A stretch of DNA of 34,699 bases from F1-60-MAGs027 sp044344715 (GTDB lineage Bacteria > Actinomycetota > Acidimicrobiia > Acidimicrobiales > Ilumatobacteraceae). Numbering within the stretch: position 1 is the stretch's first letter; each line of letters opens with the position of its first letter. The stretch covers positions 1 to 34,699 of the forward strand of contig JBIJCI010000016.1 of assembly GCA_044344715.1 (NCBI GenBank), read 5' to 3'. Below are positions 16,136-23,532 of the stretch, piece by piece. The translations under genes were made by a program, and so were the position numbers. The notes below the pieces were generated by a model, which saw nothing but the letters and a program-made list of their open reading frames with translations, was not told the DNA's origin and made no database searches.

Positions 16136-17248
16136 GTGGGCATCGAGCGTGGCTCAGTTGAACTCGTCGACGTGACCAAGCGCTACGGCGACGTCGTTGC
16201 AGTGGACAAGATCAATCTCGAGATCCACCCCGGCGAGTTCCTCTCGCTGCTCGGTCCGAGTGGCTGCGGCAAGACCACGACGCTGCGCATGCTCGCGGGG
16301 TTCGAACAGCCCGACGAGGGATTCATACGCATCTCGGGGGAGTACGTGCAGGGCGTGCCCCCGTACAAGCGTGATGTCAACACCGTGTTCCAGCACTACG
16401 CCCTCTTCCCGCACATGACGGTGGCGGAGAACGTCGCCTACGGTCTCCGCCAGAAGGGTGTCAACAAGTCGGAGATCGCCACCCGGGTGCTCGAAGCACT
16501 CGACATGGTGCAGATGTCGAAGCTGGCCGACCGCAAGCCGCGACAGATGTCGGGTGGGCAGCAGCAGCGCGTCGCCGTCGCGCGGGCACTGGTGAACCGT
16601 CCGAGCATCCTGCTCCTCGACGAGCCGCTCGGCGCACTCGACCGGAAGCTGCGCGAGGAGATGCAGATCGAACTGAAGTTGTTGCAGACCCGCCTCGGGA
16701 TCACGTTCGTCTTCGTGACGCACGACCAGGAGGAGGCGATGTCGATGAGCGACCGGATCGCCATCATGCTGAGCGGGCACATCGAGCAGATTGCCGACCC
16801 GGAGACCGTCTACGAACACCCGACCACCGCGTTCGTCGCCGGCTTCGTCGGGCGGAACAACTTCTGGCAGGGCACCGCGACCGAGGACGGATCGCTTGCC
16901 GACGACGGAACGATCTTCGTGGCCAGCCGGCCCGAGGAGGACGTTCCCAACGGCGAACCCGCACTATCGGCGGTGCGCCCCGAGTGCATCCATCTCAGCG
17001 CAAAGCAGCCCGTCAAGCCGGAGAACGCGGTGCAGGCCACCGTTGCAGGGGTGTCGTACTTCGGGGACGTGCTGCAGTACGTCGTGCGCACCCGGACCAA
17101 GGACCTCCTGGTGCTGGTGCCCCGGACGAATCCCGAGCGATTCAAGGTCGAGGACCAGGTGTGGTGTTCCTGGGCCGCCGAGGACGTGTACCTCTTCTCG
17201 GCACGCCAGGCGAACATCGTGCTGGCGGCCCCCGCCGCCTCGGCGTGA
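16136..17248 (+). CDS. potA: Polyamine-type ABC transporter ATP-binding protein
   Basis: The 370-residue ATPase powers uptake through the downstream permease. Walker A GPSGCGKT is at 40-47, the signature RQMSGGQQQRVAVARAL and Walker B ILLLDEPLGALDRK follow, and the H-loop histidine is in VTHDQEEAMSMSDR. After the nucleotide-binding domain comes the VYEHPTTAFVAGFVGRNNF segment and a C-terminal TOBE-type domain, as in PotA and related spermidine/putrescine ATPases. The GTG at 16136 is the first start giving the complete N-terminus. It is the first of three consecutive transporter genes (ATPase, binding protein, fused permease). Substrate assignment to polyamines rests on family resemblance and the adjacent aminoaldehyde dehydrogenase. 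Confidence 0.92.
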   Translation: MGIERGSVELVDVTKRYGDVVAVDKINLEIHPGEFLSLLGPSGCGKTTTLRMLAGFEQPDEGFIRISGEYVQGVPPYKRDVNTVFQHYALFPHMTVAENVAYGLRQKGVNKSEIATRVLEALDMVQMSKLADRKPRQMSGGQQQRVAVARALVNRPSILLLDEPLGALDRKLREEMQIELKLLQTRLGITFVFVTHDQEEAMSMSDRIAIMLSGHIEQIADPETVYEHPTTAFVAGFVGRNNFWQGTATEDGSLADDGTIFVASRPEEDVPNGEPALSAVRPECIHLSAKQPVKPENAVQATVAGVSYFGDVLQYVVRTRTKDLLVLVPRTNPERFKVEDQVWCSWAAEDVYLFSARQANIVLAAPAASA

Positions 17249-17252
17249 TTTG

Positions 17253-17258
17253 CTAAGT
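17253..17258 (+). promoter_or_regulatory. Candidate -10 box of the binding-protein gene
   Basis: TAAGTT occurs 37 bases before ATG 17296, just after the potA stop. With the strong Shine-Dalgarno sequence downstream it would give a leadered mRNA, letting the binding protein be made in excess over the ATPase. Confidence 0.4.
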
Positions 17259-17284
17259 TCGGGATGACCAGCGTCACAACGAAT

Positions 17285-17292
17285 AGGGGGAG
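17285..17292 (+). promoter_or_regulatory. Strong Shine-Dalgarno sequence of the binding-protein gene
   Basis: AGGGGGAG lies three bases before ATG 17296. It is the clearest ribosome binding site in the window and fixes this start, in contrast to the many starts without any such site. Confidence 0.6.
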
Positions 17293-17295
17293 ACC

Positions 17296-18513
17296 ATGAC
17301 CAAACAACTTCGCATGCTCGCACCGGAGGCATTCCGCGAGCACCTCACGCGACGTGCCTTCGTCACCGGCGGCACTGCGGCCGCAGGTTTTGCGGTGCTG
17401 TTGACCGCGTGCGGTGGCTCCGACGACGCAGCTTCCGATGGTGGCGATTCGGCGGGTGAGGCTTCGGGTGACTACAGCCGGGTCATCAACAAGTCGTCGG
17501 GGTCGCTCGCGATGTATACGTGGGGTGACTACAACGACCCCGACATCGTCGGCGCCCTCGCAGAGAGCGAGCTCGGCGTGTCGATGAAGGTCGACTACTA
17601 CCCGAGCAACGAGGACCTCATCACCAAACTGGCCGCGAGCAACGGCAACAGCGGCTTCGACATCGTCGTGCCGACCGGTCCGTACGTGCCGCAGATGATC
17701 GAGAAGGGGCTCATTCAGAAGCTCGATATGTCGAAGATCCCGAACTTCGGCAACATCGATGCCTCCTACGTTTCGCAGACATGGGACCCGAACAACGAGT
17801 ATTCCGTCTGCAAGAACTGGGGCAGCACGGGCTACTTCTACAACAAGACGAAGATCACGCGGAAGATGGAGACGTGGCAGGACTTCATCGACGCGTGCAT
17901 GAACGAGGGAAGCGGCGAATGCGCGATGATCGACACCGCCCCGAACCTCTGCGGTATGTGGTACTGGGCGAACGGCTACAACTGGAACGACCAGGATGCA
18001 GCCAAGCTCGATGCCTGCGAGAAGTTCCTCGTCGACGAGTTCGCGCAGCACATCAAGGCCTTCGACTCGTACCCGAGCACCAAACTGGCCGAGGGTGCGT
18101 ACTCGTTGGCCATGGGCTGGAACGGTGACCTCCGTCAGGCGTACGTGCGAATCGCCGATGCGGGTGGAAACCCCGACGAGTGGGTGTGGGTCCTCGGAGC
18201 TCCCGCCACCGAACTCTGGATGGACACCTACTGCATCGCCGCCGGCGCACCCAATCCGGACGCGGCGCATGCGTGGATCAACTGGGAGCTCATCCCCGAA
18301 ATCTCGATCAAGGATCTTCAGTACCACGGTTACAACACCGGTATGAAGGAAATCGATTCGCTCATCGCCGAGTTGGTGCCGGACCTCGAGCGGGGAGAGA
18401 TGATCTTCTTCACGTCCGAGCAGGTGGCGACGTTCCAGACGCAGGAAATCACCCCGACCCTCGATCGAATGATCGACATCATGAACAAGGTGAAGGCGAA
18501 GGCCGGAGCCTGA
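17296..18513 (+). CDS. potD: Polyamine-type ABC transporter substrate-binding lipoprotein
   Basis: This 405-residue protein is the extracytoplasmic solute receptor of the transporter. The N-terminus has a twin-arginine motif (T-R19-R20-A-F), a hydrophobic stretch and a lipobox L-T-A-C with Cys39, so it is probably exported folded by Tat and lipid-anchored. A Ser/Gly/Asp-rich linker (40-60) follows. The mature part begins with the family hallmark LAMYTWGDYNDPDIV and continues with FDIVVPTGPYVPQMIEKGL, NWGSTGYFYNKTKI and a WNGDLRQAYVR binding-lobe segment, all typical of PotD/PotF-type spermidine/putrescine receptors. Several cysteine residues (NEYSVCKNW, FIDACMNEGSGECAM, APNLCGMW) could form disulfides outside the cell. 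The exact ligand is not determined by these motifs. Confidence 0.9.
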   Translation: MTKQLRMLAPEAFREHLTRRAFVTGGTAAAGFAVLLTACGGSDDAASDGGDSAGEASGDYSRVINKSSGSLAMYTWGDYNDPDIVGALAESELGVSMKVDYYPSNEDLITKLAASNGNSGFDIVVPTGPYVPQMIEKGLIQKLDMSKIPNFGNIDASYVSQTWDPNNEYSVCKNWGSTGYFYNKTKITRKMETWQDFIDACMNEGSGECAMIDTAPNLCGMWYWANGYNWNDQDAAKLDACEKFLVDEFAQHIKAFDSYPSTKLAEGAYSLAMGWNGDLRQAYVRIADAGGNPDEWVWVLGAPATELWMDTYCIAAGAPNPDAAHAWINWELIPEISIKDLQYHGYNTGMKEIDSLIAELVPDLERGEMIFFTSEQVATFQTQEITPTLDRMIDIMNKVKAKAGA

Positions 18514-18549
18514 TCGAGGCCGCAGGGTGACGAACGGAGATACGGCGAC

Positions 18550-20586
18550 GTGACCGCATCGGTCGCGCCGCCACCCCGTCGGTTTCGGTTCCGTGCGCCG
18601 CGCTTCGCGCTCGCACTGCCGTCGATCGTTTGGTACACGGCGTTCTTCGTCGTTCCGATCATCCTCGTCGTCGTCTATTCGTTCGGAACGAAGGACACCA
18701 GCAGGCTCGTCCCGGTCGATTTCGCGAACCCTTCGGCGTCCAGTTACGCCGAGGTATTCGACGAGACGTTCTTCCAGGTGTTCCGCAGCACCGTTCGTAT
18801 CGCCATCACGGCGACGCTCCTGTGCCTGCTCATCGGTCTGCCGGTCGCGTATTTCGCGGCCTTCAAGGTGGGCGAGAGGTGGCGTGCCGTCGTCCTGGCG
18901 GCCGTGGTGGTGCCGAGCTTCACCAGCTTCCTCATCCGTACCGTCGCGTGGCGGATTCCGTTGGCGCCGAACGGAACGCTCTCGAAGTGGCTGCAGGACG
19001 TCGGGCTGATCGGCGAGGACGGCATCCAGATCCTGGAAACCGCGGCTGCAGTCCAGTTGGCGATCGTGTACAACTACCTCGGGTTCATGATCCTGCCGCT
19101 CTACGTTGCGTTCGATCGCATCGACGTACGACTGCGCGAGGCGAGCAAGGATCTCGGGGCGGGTCGGCTCGCGACGTTCTTCGGTGTCACGCTCCCGTTG
19201 GCCGGCCCGGGCATCGCTGCCGGCGTGTTGCTCACCTTCATCCCGATGTGCGGCGATTATGTAACGGCCACGGTGCTCGGCGGCGCGAAGGGAAACATGA
19301 TCGGCGCGATGATCGCCTCTCAGTTCAACGCCGCACAGAACTGGCCGCTCGGTTCGGCGATGGCGGTCCTGATGATTGCCGCGGTGCTCCTCACGCTGAT
19401 CGTCGGTACCGCGATCGTTTGGCTCGCACCGAAGGCGGCGGCATTGTTCGAGCCGGTGACGCGGTCGGTGCGGCGCGCGCGTGCATCGAGGCCGCGAAAG
19501 GTCGGCACCCAGCCGTCAACGAAGTCGGCGACGGCCGACGGTGTCATGCAGCGAGCCCTCGGAGTGTGGACGGGACTCGTTCTGGTCTTCCTCTTCATCC
19601 CGGTTGCACTCGTATTCCTGCACTCGTTCAACCGCGGCAATTCGTTCACGATCTGGTCGAGTGCGGTGAGCACGAAGTGGTGGGGCGAACTCTTCGATGG
19701 GGCGGTCTTCGTGCAGACCGCGCTGTCGTTCGCGGCGATCGTCGTATTGGCCGTATTGGCCCGGCGAATCCTGAAGCGCAGGACGCTCTTCGGTGGCAAC
19801 TACGGCGCGTGGATCGTTCCGAGCGGTCTCGTGCTCGGACTCGTGGTGAACGGGCTCATGACCAGCTGGTATGCGAACCTCTTCGACTTCCCCGGGATCG
19901 GCGATGCAATCCGCAACTCGTTCCTCGCCGCGCTCGGAGCGACGTTCATTGCGGTGCTGCTCGGCGGTACGGCTGGTGTGGCGCTCGCGAGGCGACCCGG
20001 CACGTGGTCCACTGCCTTCATGGTGGTGGTGTTCCTCATCCTCGTCACGCCCGAGATCATGGAGGCCATCGCGCTCGCCACCTGGTTCCCTCGTCTCCAG
20101 GATCTCCCGATACTCGGACATGTTTTCACCGAAGGGTGGGGACCGTTCAACGGTGGCATGAACAAGCTCTGGGTGGGTCAGTCGATGTACGCATCGGCGG
20201 TGGTGACACTGATCGTGCGTGCACGCCTAGCCGGCCTCGACGAATCACTCGAACAAGCCGCCGGCGATTTGGGTGCCCCTCCCGGGCGGGCGTTCCGGCA
20301 GATCACACTGCCGTTGATCGCATCGGCGATGATCGCGGGAGGGTTGTTGTCGTTCGCACTGTGCCTTGACAACGCCGTCGTATCGACCTTGATCAGCGAG
20401 GCCGGTTCCACCACGTTCCCCGTCGCCCTCCTCGGGGCCACGCGGAGCACCATCAAACCGTTCTGGGGTGTGGGGGCAGTGAGTTTGTTCTTCGTGACGA
20501 TGGCATCGCTCTGGTTCCTCGTGGTCGTCCTACGACGGGGTGGAGCCTCCGCGGGGAACATCGCTGCAACCCTCACCGGCAACTAG
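18550..20586 (+). CDS. Fused PotB-PotC-type polyamine ABC transporter permease
   Basis: The 678-residue membrane protein joins two permease halves that are separate proteins (PotB, PotC) in most bacteria. Residues 20-293 are PotB-like with six predicted helices and an EAA loop at 197-222 (EASKDLGAGRLATFFG). A basic linker (305-330) follows. Residues 335-662 are PotC-like with a second EAA loop at 568-594 (EQAAGDLGAPPGRAFRQ). Each EAA loop would dock with the ATPase PotA. The second half is longer than usual: residues about 384-437 add two helices between STKWWGELF and the similar SWYANLFDF, giving roughly 14 helices in total. GTG 18550 is preceded by GGAGA at 18536-18540. It follows the binding-protein gene by 36 bases, so one operon encodes the full importer. 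Confidence 0.9.
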   Translation: MTASVAPPPRRFRFRAPRFALALPSIVWYTAFFVVPIILVVVYSFGTKDTSRLVPVDFANPSASSYAEVFDETFFQVFRSTVRIAITATLLCLLIGLPVAYFAAFKVGERWRAVVLAAVVVPSFTSFLIRTVAWRIPLAPNGTLSKWLQDVGLIGEDGIQILETAAAVQLAIVYNYLGFMILPLYVAFDRIDVRLREASKDLGAGRLATFFGVTLPLAGPGIAAGVLLTFIPMCGDYVTATVLGGAKGNMIGAMIASQFNAAQNWPLGSAMAVLMIAAVLLTLIVGTAIVWLAPKAAALFEPVTRSVRRARASRPRKVGTQPSTKSATADGVMQRALGVWTGLVLVFLFIPVALVFLHSFNRGNSFTIWSSAVSTKWWGELFDGAVFVQTALSFAAIVVLAVLARRILKRRTLFGGNYGAWIVPSGLVLGLVVNGLMTSWYANLFDFPGIGDAIRNSFLAALGATFIAVLLGGTAGVALARRPGTWSTAFMVVVFLILVTPEIMEAIALATWFPRLQDLPILGHVFTEGWGPFNGGMNKLWVGQSMYASAVVTLIVRARLAGLDESLEQAAGDLGAPPGRAFRQITLPLIASAMIAGGLLSFALCLDNAVVSTLISEAGSTTFPVALLGATRSTIKPFWGVGAVSLFFVTMASLWFLVVVLRRGGASAGNIAATLTGN

Positions 20587-20618
20587 TCGATGCCCGGAGA
20601 ATTCGTCGACGTCCGTCC

Positions 20619-21527
20619 GTGAGGCGCGTCGCCGTGGGCCCGGTGTCGGCTCCCGATTGGTTGCGCGCTGCGGTGCGGGCGGGAGGTTGCGACGTCGTCG
20701 AGTACCGGGATGCCGAGGCACTCGTCTGGGGTGACCCGCGCGGTGCCGACGAGTTCGGGTCGGTGCTGAAGGCTCATCCGCAGGTGGGCTGGGTACAGTT
20801 GCCGTTTGCGGGCATCGAGAACTTCGTGCGGTACCTCGATACGGAACGTGTCTGGACGAGTGGCAAGGGCGTCTATGCCGAACCGGTCGCAGAATTGTGC
20901 ATGGCCTTCATGCTCGGCGGCCTGCGTCACGTCATCGGGTACTCGCGAGTGGGCGAGTGGACGGTCGACCACGGTAGGTACCTGCTCGGCGGAAGGATCG
21001 TCATCGTTGGCGGGGGAGGAATCACCCGATCCCTCGTGCGCATGCTGCAGGGGTTCAACACGCACATCACCGTCGTTCGGCGTCATCCGGAACCGATCCC
21101 TGGCGTGGCGAACGTGCTTCCACAGGGTGGGCTTCGTGCCGTGTTGCCGACCGCGGATGTCGTCGTCCTGGCGTGTGCGCTCACGCCCGAAACCACCGGT
21201 CTCATCGGTTCGACGGAACTTGCACTCATGAAGCCGGACGCGTGGCTCGTGAACGTCGGTCGCGGTCGATTGATCGTCACCGACCATCTCGTGGAAGCGC
21301 TACGTCAACGCAGCATCGGGGGTGCCACGCTTGACGTCACCGACCCCGAACCCCTTCCCAAGGAACATCCGCTCTGGACGCTCGACAACTGTCTCATCAC
21401 GCCGCACATCGGGAACACGCGGGCGATGGCCGTGCCCCTTCTCTCCGAGCGCATCACGACCAACTGCCGCTTGTTCGCCGCCGACCGGCCGCTCGTCGGT
21501 CTTGTGGACGTCGCACTCGGGTACTGA
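20619..21527 (+). CDS. D-isomer-specific 2-hydroxyacid dehydrogenase family protein
   Basis: The 302-residue protein resembles NAD(P)-dependent reductases of 2-keto acids such as glyoxylate or hydroxypyruvate. The catalytic set is recognisable: Arg in WLVNVGRGRLI, Glu in LDVTDPEPLPKEHPLW and His in LITPHIGNT. The dinucleotide fingerprint reads IVIVGGGGITRSL, where the third glycine of GxGxxG is replaced by Thr, an oddity that may be a subfamily trait. The N-terminal substrate domain is short, making the protein slightly smaller than the 310-340 residues usual for the family. GTG 20619 is 33 bases after the permease stop, so it could be the last gene of the transporter operon, but its substrate and link to polyamines are unknown. 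The J-domain gene starts two bases after its stop. Confidence 0.85.
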   Translation: MRRVAVGPVSAPDWLRAAVRAGGCDVVEYRDAEALVWGDPRGADEFGSVLKAHPQVGWVQLPFAGIENFVRYLDTERVWTSGKGVYAEPVAELCMAFMLGGLRHVIGYSRVGEWTVDHGRYLLGGRIVIVGGGGITRSLVRMLQGFNTHITVVRRHPEPIPGVANVLPQGGLRAVLPTADVVVLACALTPETTGLIGSTELALMKPDAWLVNVGRGRLIVTDHLVEALRQRSIGGATLDVTDPEPLPKEHPLWTLDNCLITPHIGNTRAMAVPLLSERITTNCRLFAADRPLVGLVDVALGY

Positions 21528-21528
21528 C

Positions 21529-22113
21529 ATGACCGATCACTACGCCGTTCTCGGCGTGTCGCGTACGGCGTCGATTGCGGAGATTCGTCGCGCCTACCGC
21601 GACCGCATGCGCAGGGTTCATCCCGACTCCGCCGTCGCCGGTGCGTCCACCGCCGAGGTGACCCGGATAGCCGAGGCGTGGAACGTGCTGTCATCGCCTG
21701 TCCGCCGTGCCGCCTACGACCTACGGCTGGCACAGGGCAGTGCGGCCGGTGCTGGTGACGTCGCATCCCCGCAGAAGGCCGGTGACCATGTCGTTGATCC
21801 GGGACTCGATCGCGCGTACCCACCCGCCCGGTTCCCGTGGCGGTTCGTTCTCACGGTGATCGGTATCGGAGCCGCATTCCTCCTCATCCTGCACATCATG
21901 GGTGACCCGATGCCCGAGCGGCGCATCGACGGGTTGGTGACGGTGGGTTCATGTCTCGACTTCGACGATCTCGGCGCGGCATTCGAGGTGCCGTGCAGTG
22001 GGCCACACCAGGCGGTCGCACGCGAGCTGGTTCCGCTCGGCTCGCCGTGCGACAGTGACACGACGCAGGCACGCGACCGGCAGGGCATGGGCACGGTGTG
22101 CATCGAGCCCTAG
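21529..22113 (+). CDS. J-domain membrane protein with extracytoplasmic cysteine domain
   Basis: The 194-residue protein starts with a J domain (residues 3-68: HYAVLGVSRTASIAEIRRAY) containing the HPD motif at 31-33 that stimulates DnaK ATPase. After a flexible linker comes one membrane helix at about 102-124 (FVLTVIGIGAAFLLILHIM). The remaining 70 residues have four cysteines (142, 156, 174, 191) and the phrase FEVPCSGPHQAV, which resembles the septum-formation-type domains of actinobacteria, where a V-P-C-x-x-P-H motif recurs. The helix would place the J domain in the cytoplasm and the cysteine domain outside, where two disulfides are plausible. No glycine/phenylalanine region or zinc domain of classical DnaJ is present. 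ATG 21529 lies two bases after the upstream stop; much longer in-frame extension inside the dehydrogenase gene is rejected. Confidence 0.78.
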   Translation: MTDHYAVLGVSRTASIAEIRRAYRDRMRRVHPDSAVAGASTAEVTRIAEAWNVLSSPVRRAAYDLRLAQGSAAGAGDVASPQKAGDHVVDPGLDRAYPPARFPWRFVLTVIGIGAAFLLILHIMGDPMPERRIDGLVTVGSCLDFDDLGAAFEVPCSGPHQAVARELVPLGSPCDSDTTQARDRQGMGTVCIEP

Positions 22114-22157
22114 CCGAGCCGCACGCGGTCACGGTCGAGCCGGCCCGAAGGTTCCGC

Positions 22158-22163
22158 TAGCCT
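22158..22163 (+). promoter_or_regulatory. Candidate -10 box of the tRNA-Val gene
   Basis: TAGCCT lies 13 bases before the mature 5' end, the distance expected for a tRNA transcript with a few-base leader removed by RNase P. It is the same hexamer as at mshD, hisC, the small helical gene and the GroES-like gene. Confidence 0.55.
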
Positions 22164-22176
22164 CATCCGTCACCAA

Positions 22177-22252
22177 GGGCGATTAGCTCAGTCGGAAGAG
22201 CGCTACGTTCACATCGTAGAAGTCGTGGGATCGAGGCCCGCATCGCCCACCA
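22177..22252 (+). tRNA. tRNA-Val (anticodon CAC)
   Basis: The 76 bases fold as a complete cloverleaf. The acceptor stem pairs GGGCGAT with ATCGCCC, the D arm is GCTC-AGTCGGAA-GAGC, the anticodon stem pairs CTACG with CGTAG around the loop TTCACAT (anticodon CAC, reading GUG), and the T stem pairs GTGGG with CCCGC including one T-G pair. The discriminator is A and CCA is encoded. The T loop reads ATCGAGG, so position 54 is A instead of the near-universal T. Confidence 0.95.
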
Positions 22253-22305
22253 GTCGGGGTCGTCGTGCGTCGCGCGCCATTCCTTCACCGTGGGCGGCCA
22301 CTGCC

Positions 22306-22311
22306 TACTCT
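22306..22311 (+). promoter_or_regulatory. Candidate -10 box of the DUF3499 gene
   Basis: TACTCT lies seven bases before GTG 22319 with no ribosome binding site between, again the leaderless arrangement. It supports choosing GTG 22319 as the start. Confidence 0.45.
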
Positions 22312-22318
22312 GTTACCC

Positions 22319-23047
22319 GTGGCGCGGAGTTGCGAGAAGTTCGGCTGTCGGCAGCGCGCCGACGTCGCGTTCGGAATCGACCGGATGGCGTGCGTGGTGT
22401 GGCTCGAGGCCTACGACGAGGACGAACCGCGGCATCTGAACAGGCTGTGCTCCGAGCACGCGGCCGGACTCACCTTGCCCCGCGGCTGGTCGTTCGACGA
22501 CCGACGCGAGCGGAGTCCGAGGTTGTTCGTCGCCCCGCGCCCCGCACAAGAGGCGCAGCCCCCGGCGAAGGTGTCGTCGAAGCCACGTCGCAGGGCGAGC
22601 AACAAGACCGGCGCGGTGCCGCGTCGGACGAGCAGGGATGCCTCGGCGCCGATGAAGAGAATGGACGGTCCGGGGCTCTTTGACCCGACCGTTCCGCTGA
22701 ACTCGCCGCAGCTCCTCCCGTTGCCGATGGTCATTCCAGTCGCCGGTGATGCGACGGTCGAAACGGTCGGTGACGCCGGGCGGGTCGAGCACGTCGAGCA
22801 CGTCGAGCGCATCGAGAACGTCGAGCGCGTCCAATCGACGGCTGGTGCCGAGCGGCCGGCGTACGCTCCCAAGTTCGACCGGACGAGCGACGTCGGCGGT
22901 GCACTGAACGCCACCGGTCGGCTGCTTCGTCGCGCCTTCTCCAGTCAGATCAAGCCCGTCGTCACGGTGGAGGAGCAGCCGGCGTCCGACCTGCCGGAGC
23001 AGGGCGACCACCTCGACGACGTCAACCAGGGCGACCACGTTGAGTGA
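22319..23047 (+). CDS. DUF3499 family protein with extended repetitive tail
   Basis: The first 60 residues match the actinobacterial DUF3499 family: MARSCEKFGC with Cys5 and Cys10, then CVVWLEAYDEDEPRHLNRLC and SEHAAGLTLPRGW. Cys5, Cys10, Cys44 and His47 form a plausible zinc site. Function of the family is unknown. The remaining 180 residues are low-complexity and probably disordered: a basic stretch (KPRRRASNK), a glutamate/histidine/valine repeat at about 156-170 (VEHVEHVERIENVERV) and a second short repeat QGDHLDD/QGDHVE at the end. GTG 22319 is chosen because the family begins M-x-R-x-C and a TACTCT box fits it. The stop overlaps the SRPBCC gene start as GTGA, so the two are probably made together. 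Total length is 242 residues. Confidence 0.82.
   Translation: MARSCEKFGCRQRADVAFGIDRMACVVWLEAYDEDEPRHLNRLCSEHAAGLTLPRGWSFDDRRERSPRLFVAPRPAQEAQPPAKVSSKPRRRASNKTGAVPRRTSRDASAPMKRMDGPGLFDPTVPLNSPQLLPLPMVIPVAGDATVETVGDAGRVEHVEHVERIENVERVQSTAGAERPAYAPKFDRTSDVGGALNATGRLLRRAFSSQIKPVVTVEEQPASDLPEQGDHLDDVNQGDHVE
22784..22828 (+). repeat. Five in-frame copies of a nine-base repeat
   Basis: GTCGAGCAC occurs twice in tandem, followed by three diverged copies (GTCGAGCGC, ATCGAGAAC, GTCGAGCGC). Each unit encodes Val/Ile-Glu-His/Arg/Asn, so slippage would change length without shifting the frame. Confidence 0.8.
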
Positions 23048-23532
23048 ACGACGGTAGGTCGCGCACGCCCATGCTCCTACGCGCTTCGCTCACCACGACG
23101 GCATCGCCCGATGCAGTGCTCGGGCACGTCGCCCAACTCGACGATTATCCGTCGTGGATGTCGCTCGTTCACTCCGCATCTCGCGAGGCTGATTCAACGC
23201 CGCCGGCATGGAACGTGGAGCTGCGTGCGAGGGTCGGGCCGCTCGCGCGATCCAAACGTCTACGGATGGTTCGCACGGAGTACGTCGTCGGGGACACCTC
23301 GCGGATCGTCTTCGAACGCTCCGAGACGGATGGTCGTCGGCATGCGGCATGGCGGTTGGAGGTGACCGTCGGCCCGGCGAATGCCGCGGCGGGGGCGGCA
23401 GTGGACGGACGGACCGAACTCGTGATGACGCTGTCGTACGACGGTCGACTCTTCGTGTCGGTCGTCGAATCCATACTGCGTCAGAACGTCGAGGCGGGGC
23501 GGAAACGACTCGCCGAGTTGCTCGCGGCCTAG
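23044..23532 (+). CDS. SRPBCC (START-like) family protein
   Basis: This 162-residue protein has the pattern of the SRPBCC/polyketide-cyclase fold: the N-terminal strand LRASLTTTASPDAVLGHVAQ, the helix/loop LDDYPSWMSLV typical of these ligand-binding domains, alternating strands in the middle (WNVELRARVGPLARS; SRIVFERSETDGR; AWRLEVTVGP) and a long C-terminal helix (ESILRQNVEAGRKRLAELL). Such proteins bind lipids or other hydrophobic ligands in a deep cavity; the ligand here is unknown. GTG 23044 overlaps the DUF3499 stop. Its TAG stop overlaps the TAG stop of convergent rlmN in the four bases CTAG. Confidence 0.78.
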   Translation: MNDGRSRTPMLLRASLTTTASPDAVLGHVAQLDDYPSWMSLVHSASREADSTPPAWNVELRARVGPLARSKRLRMVRTEYVVGDTSRIVFERSETDGRRHAAWRLEVTVGPANAAAGAAVDGRTELVMTLSYDGRLFVSVVESILRQNVEAGRKRLAELLAA

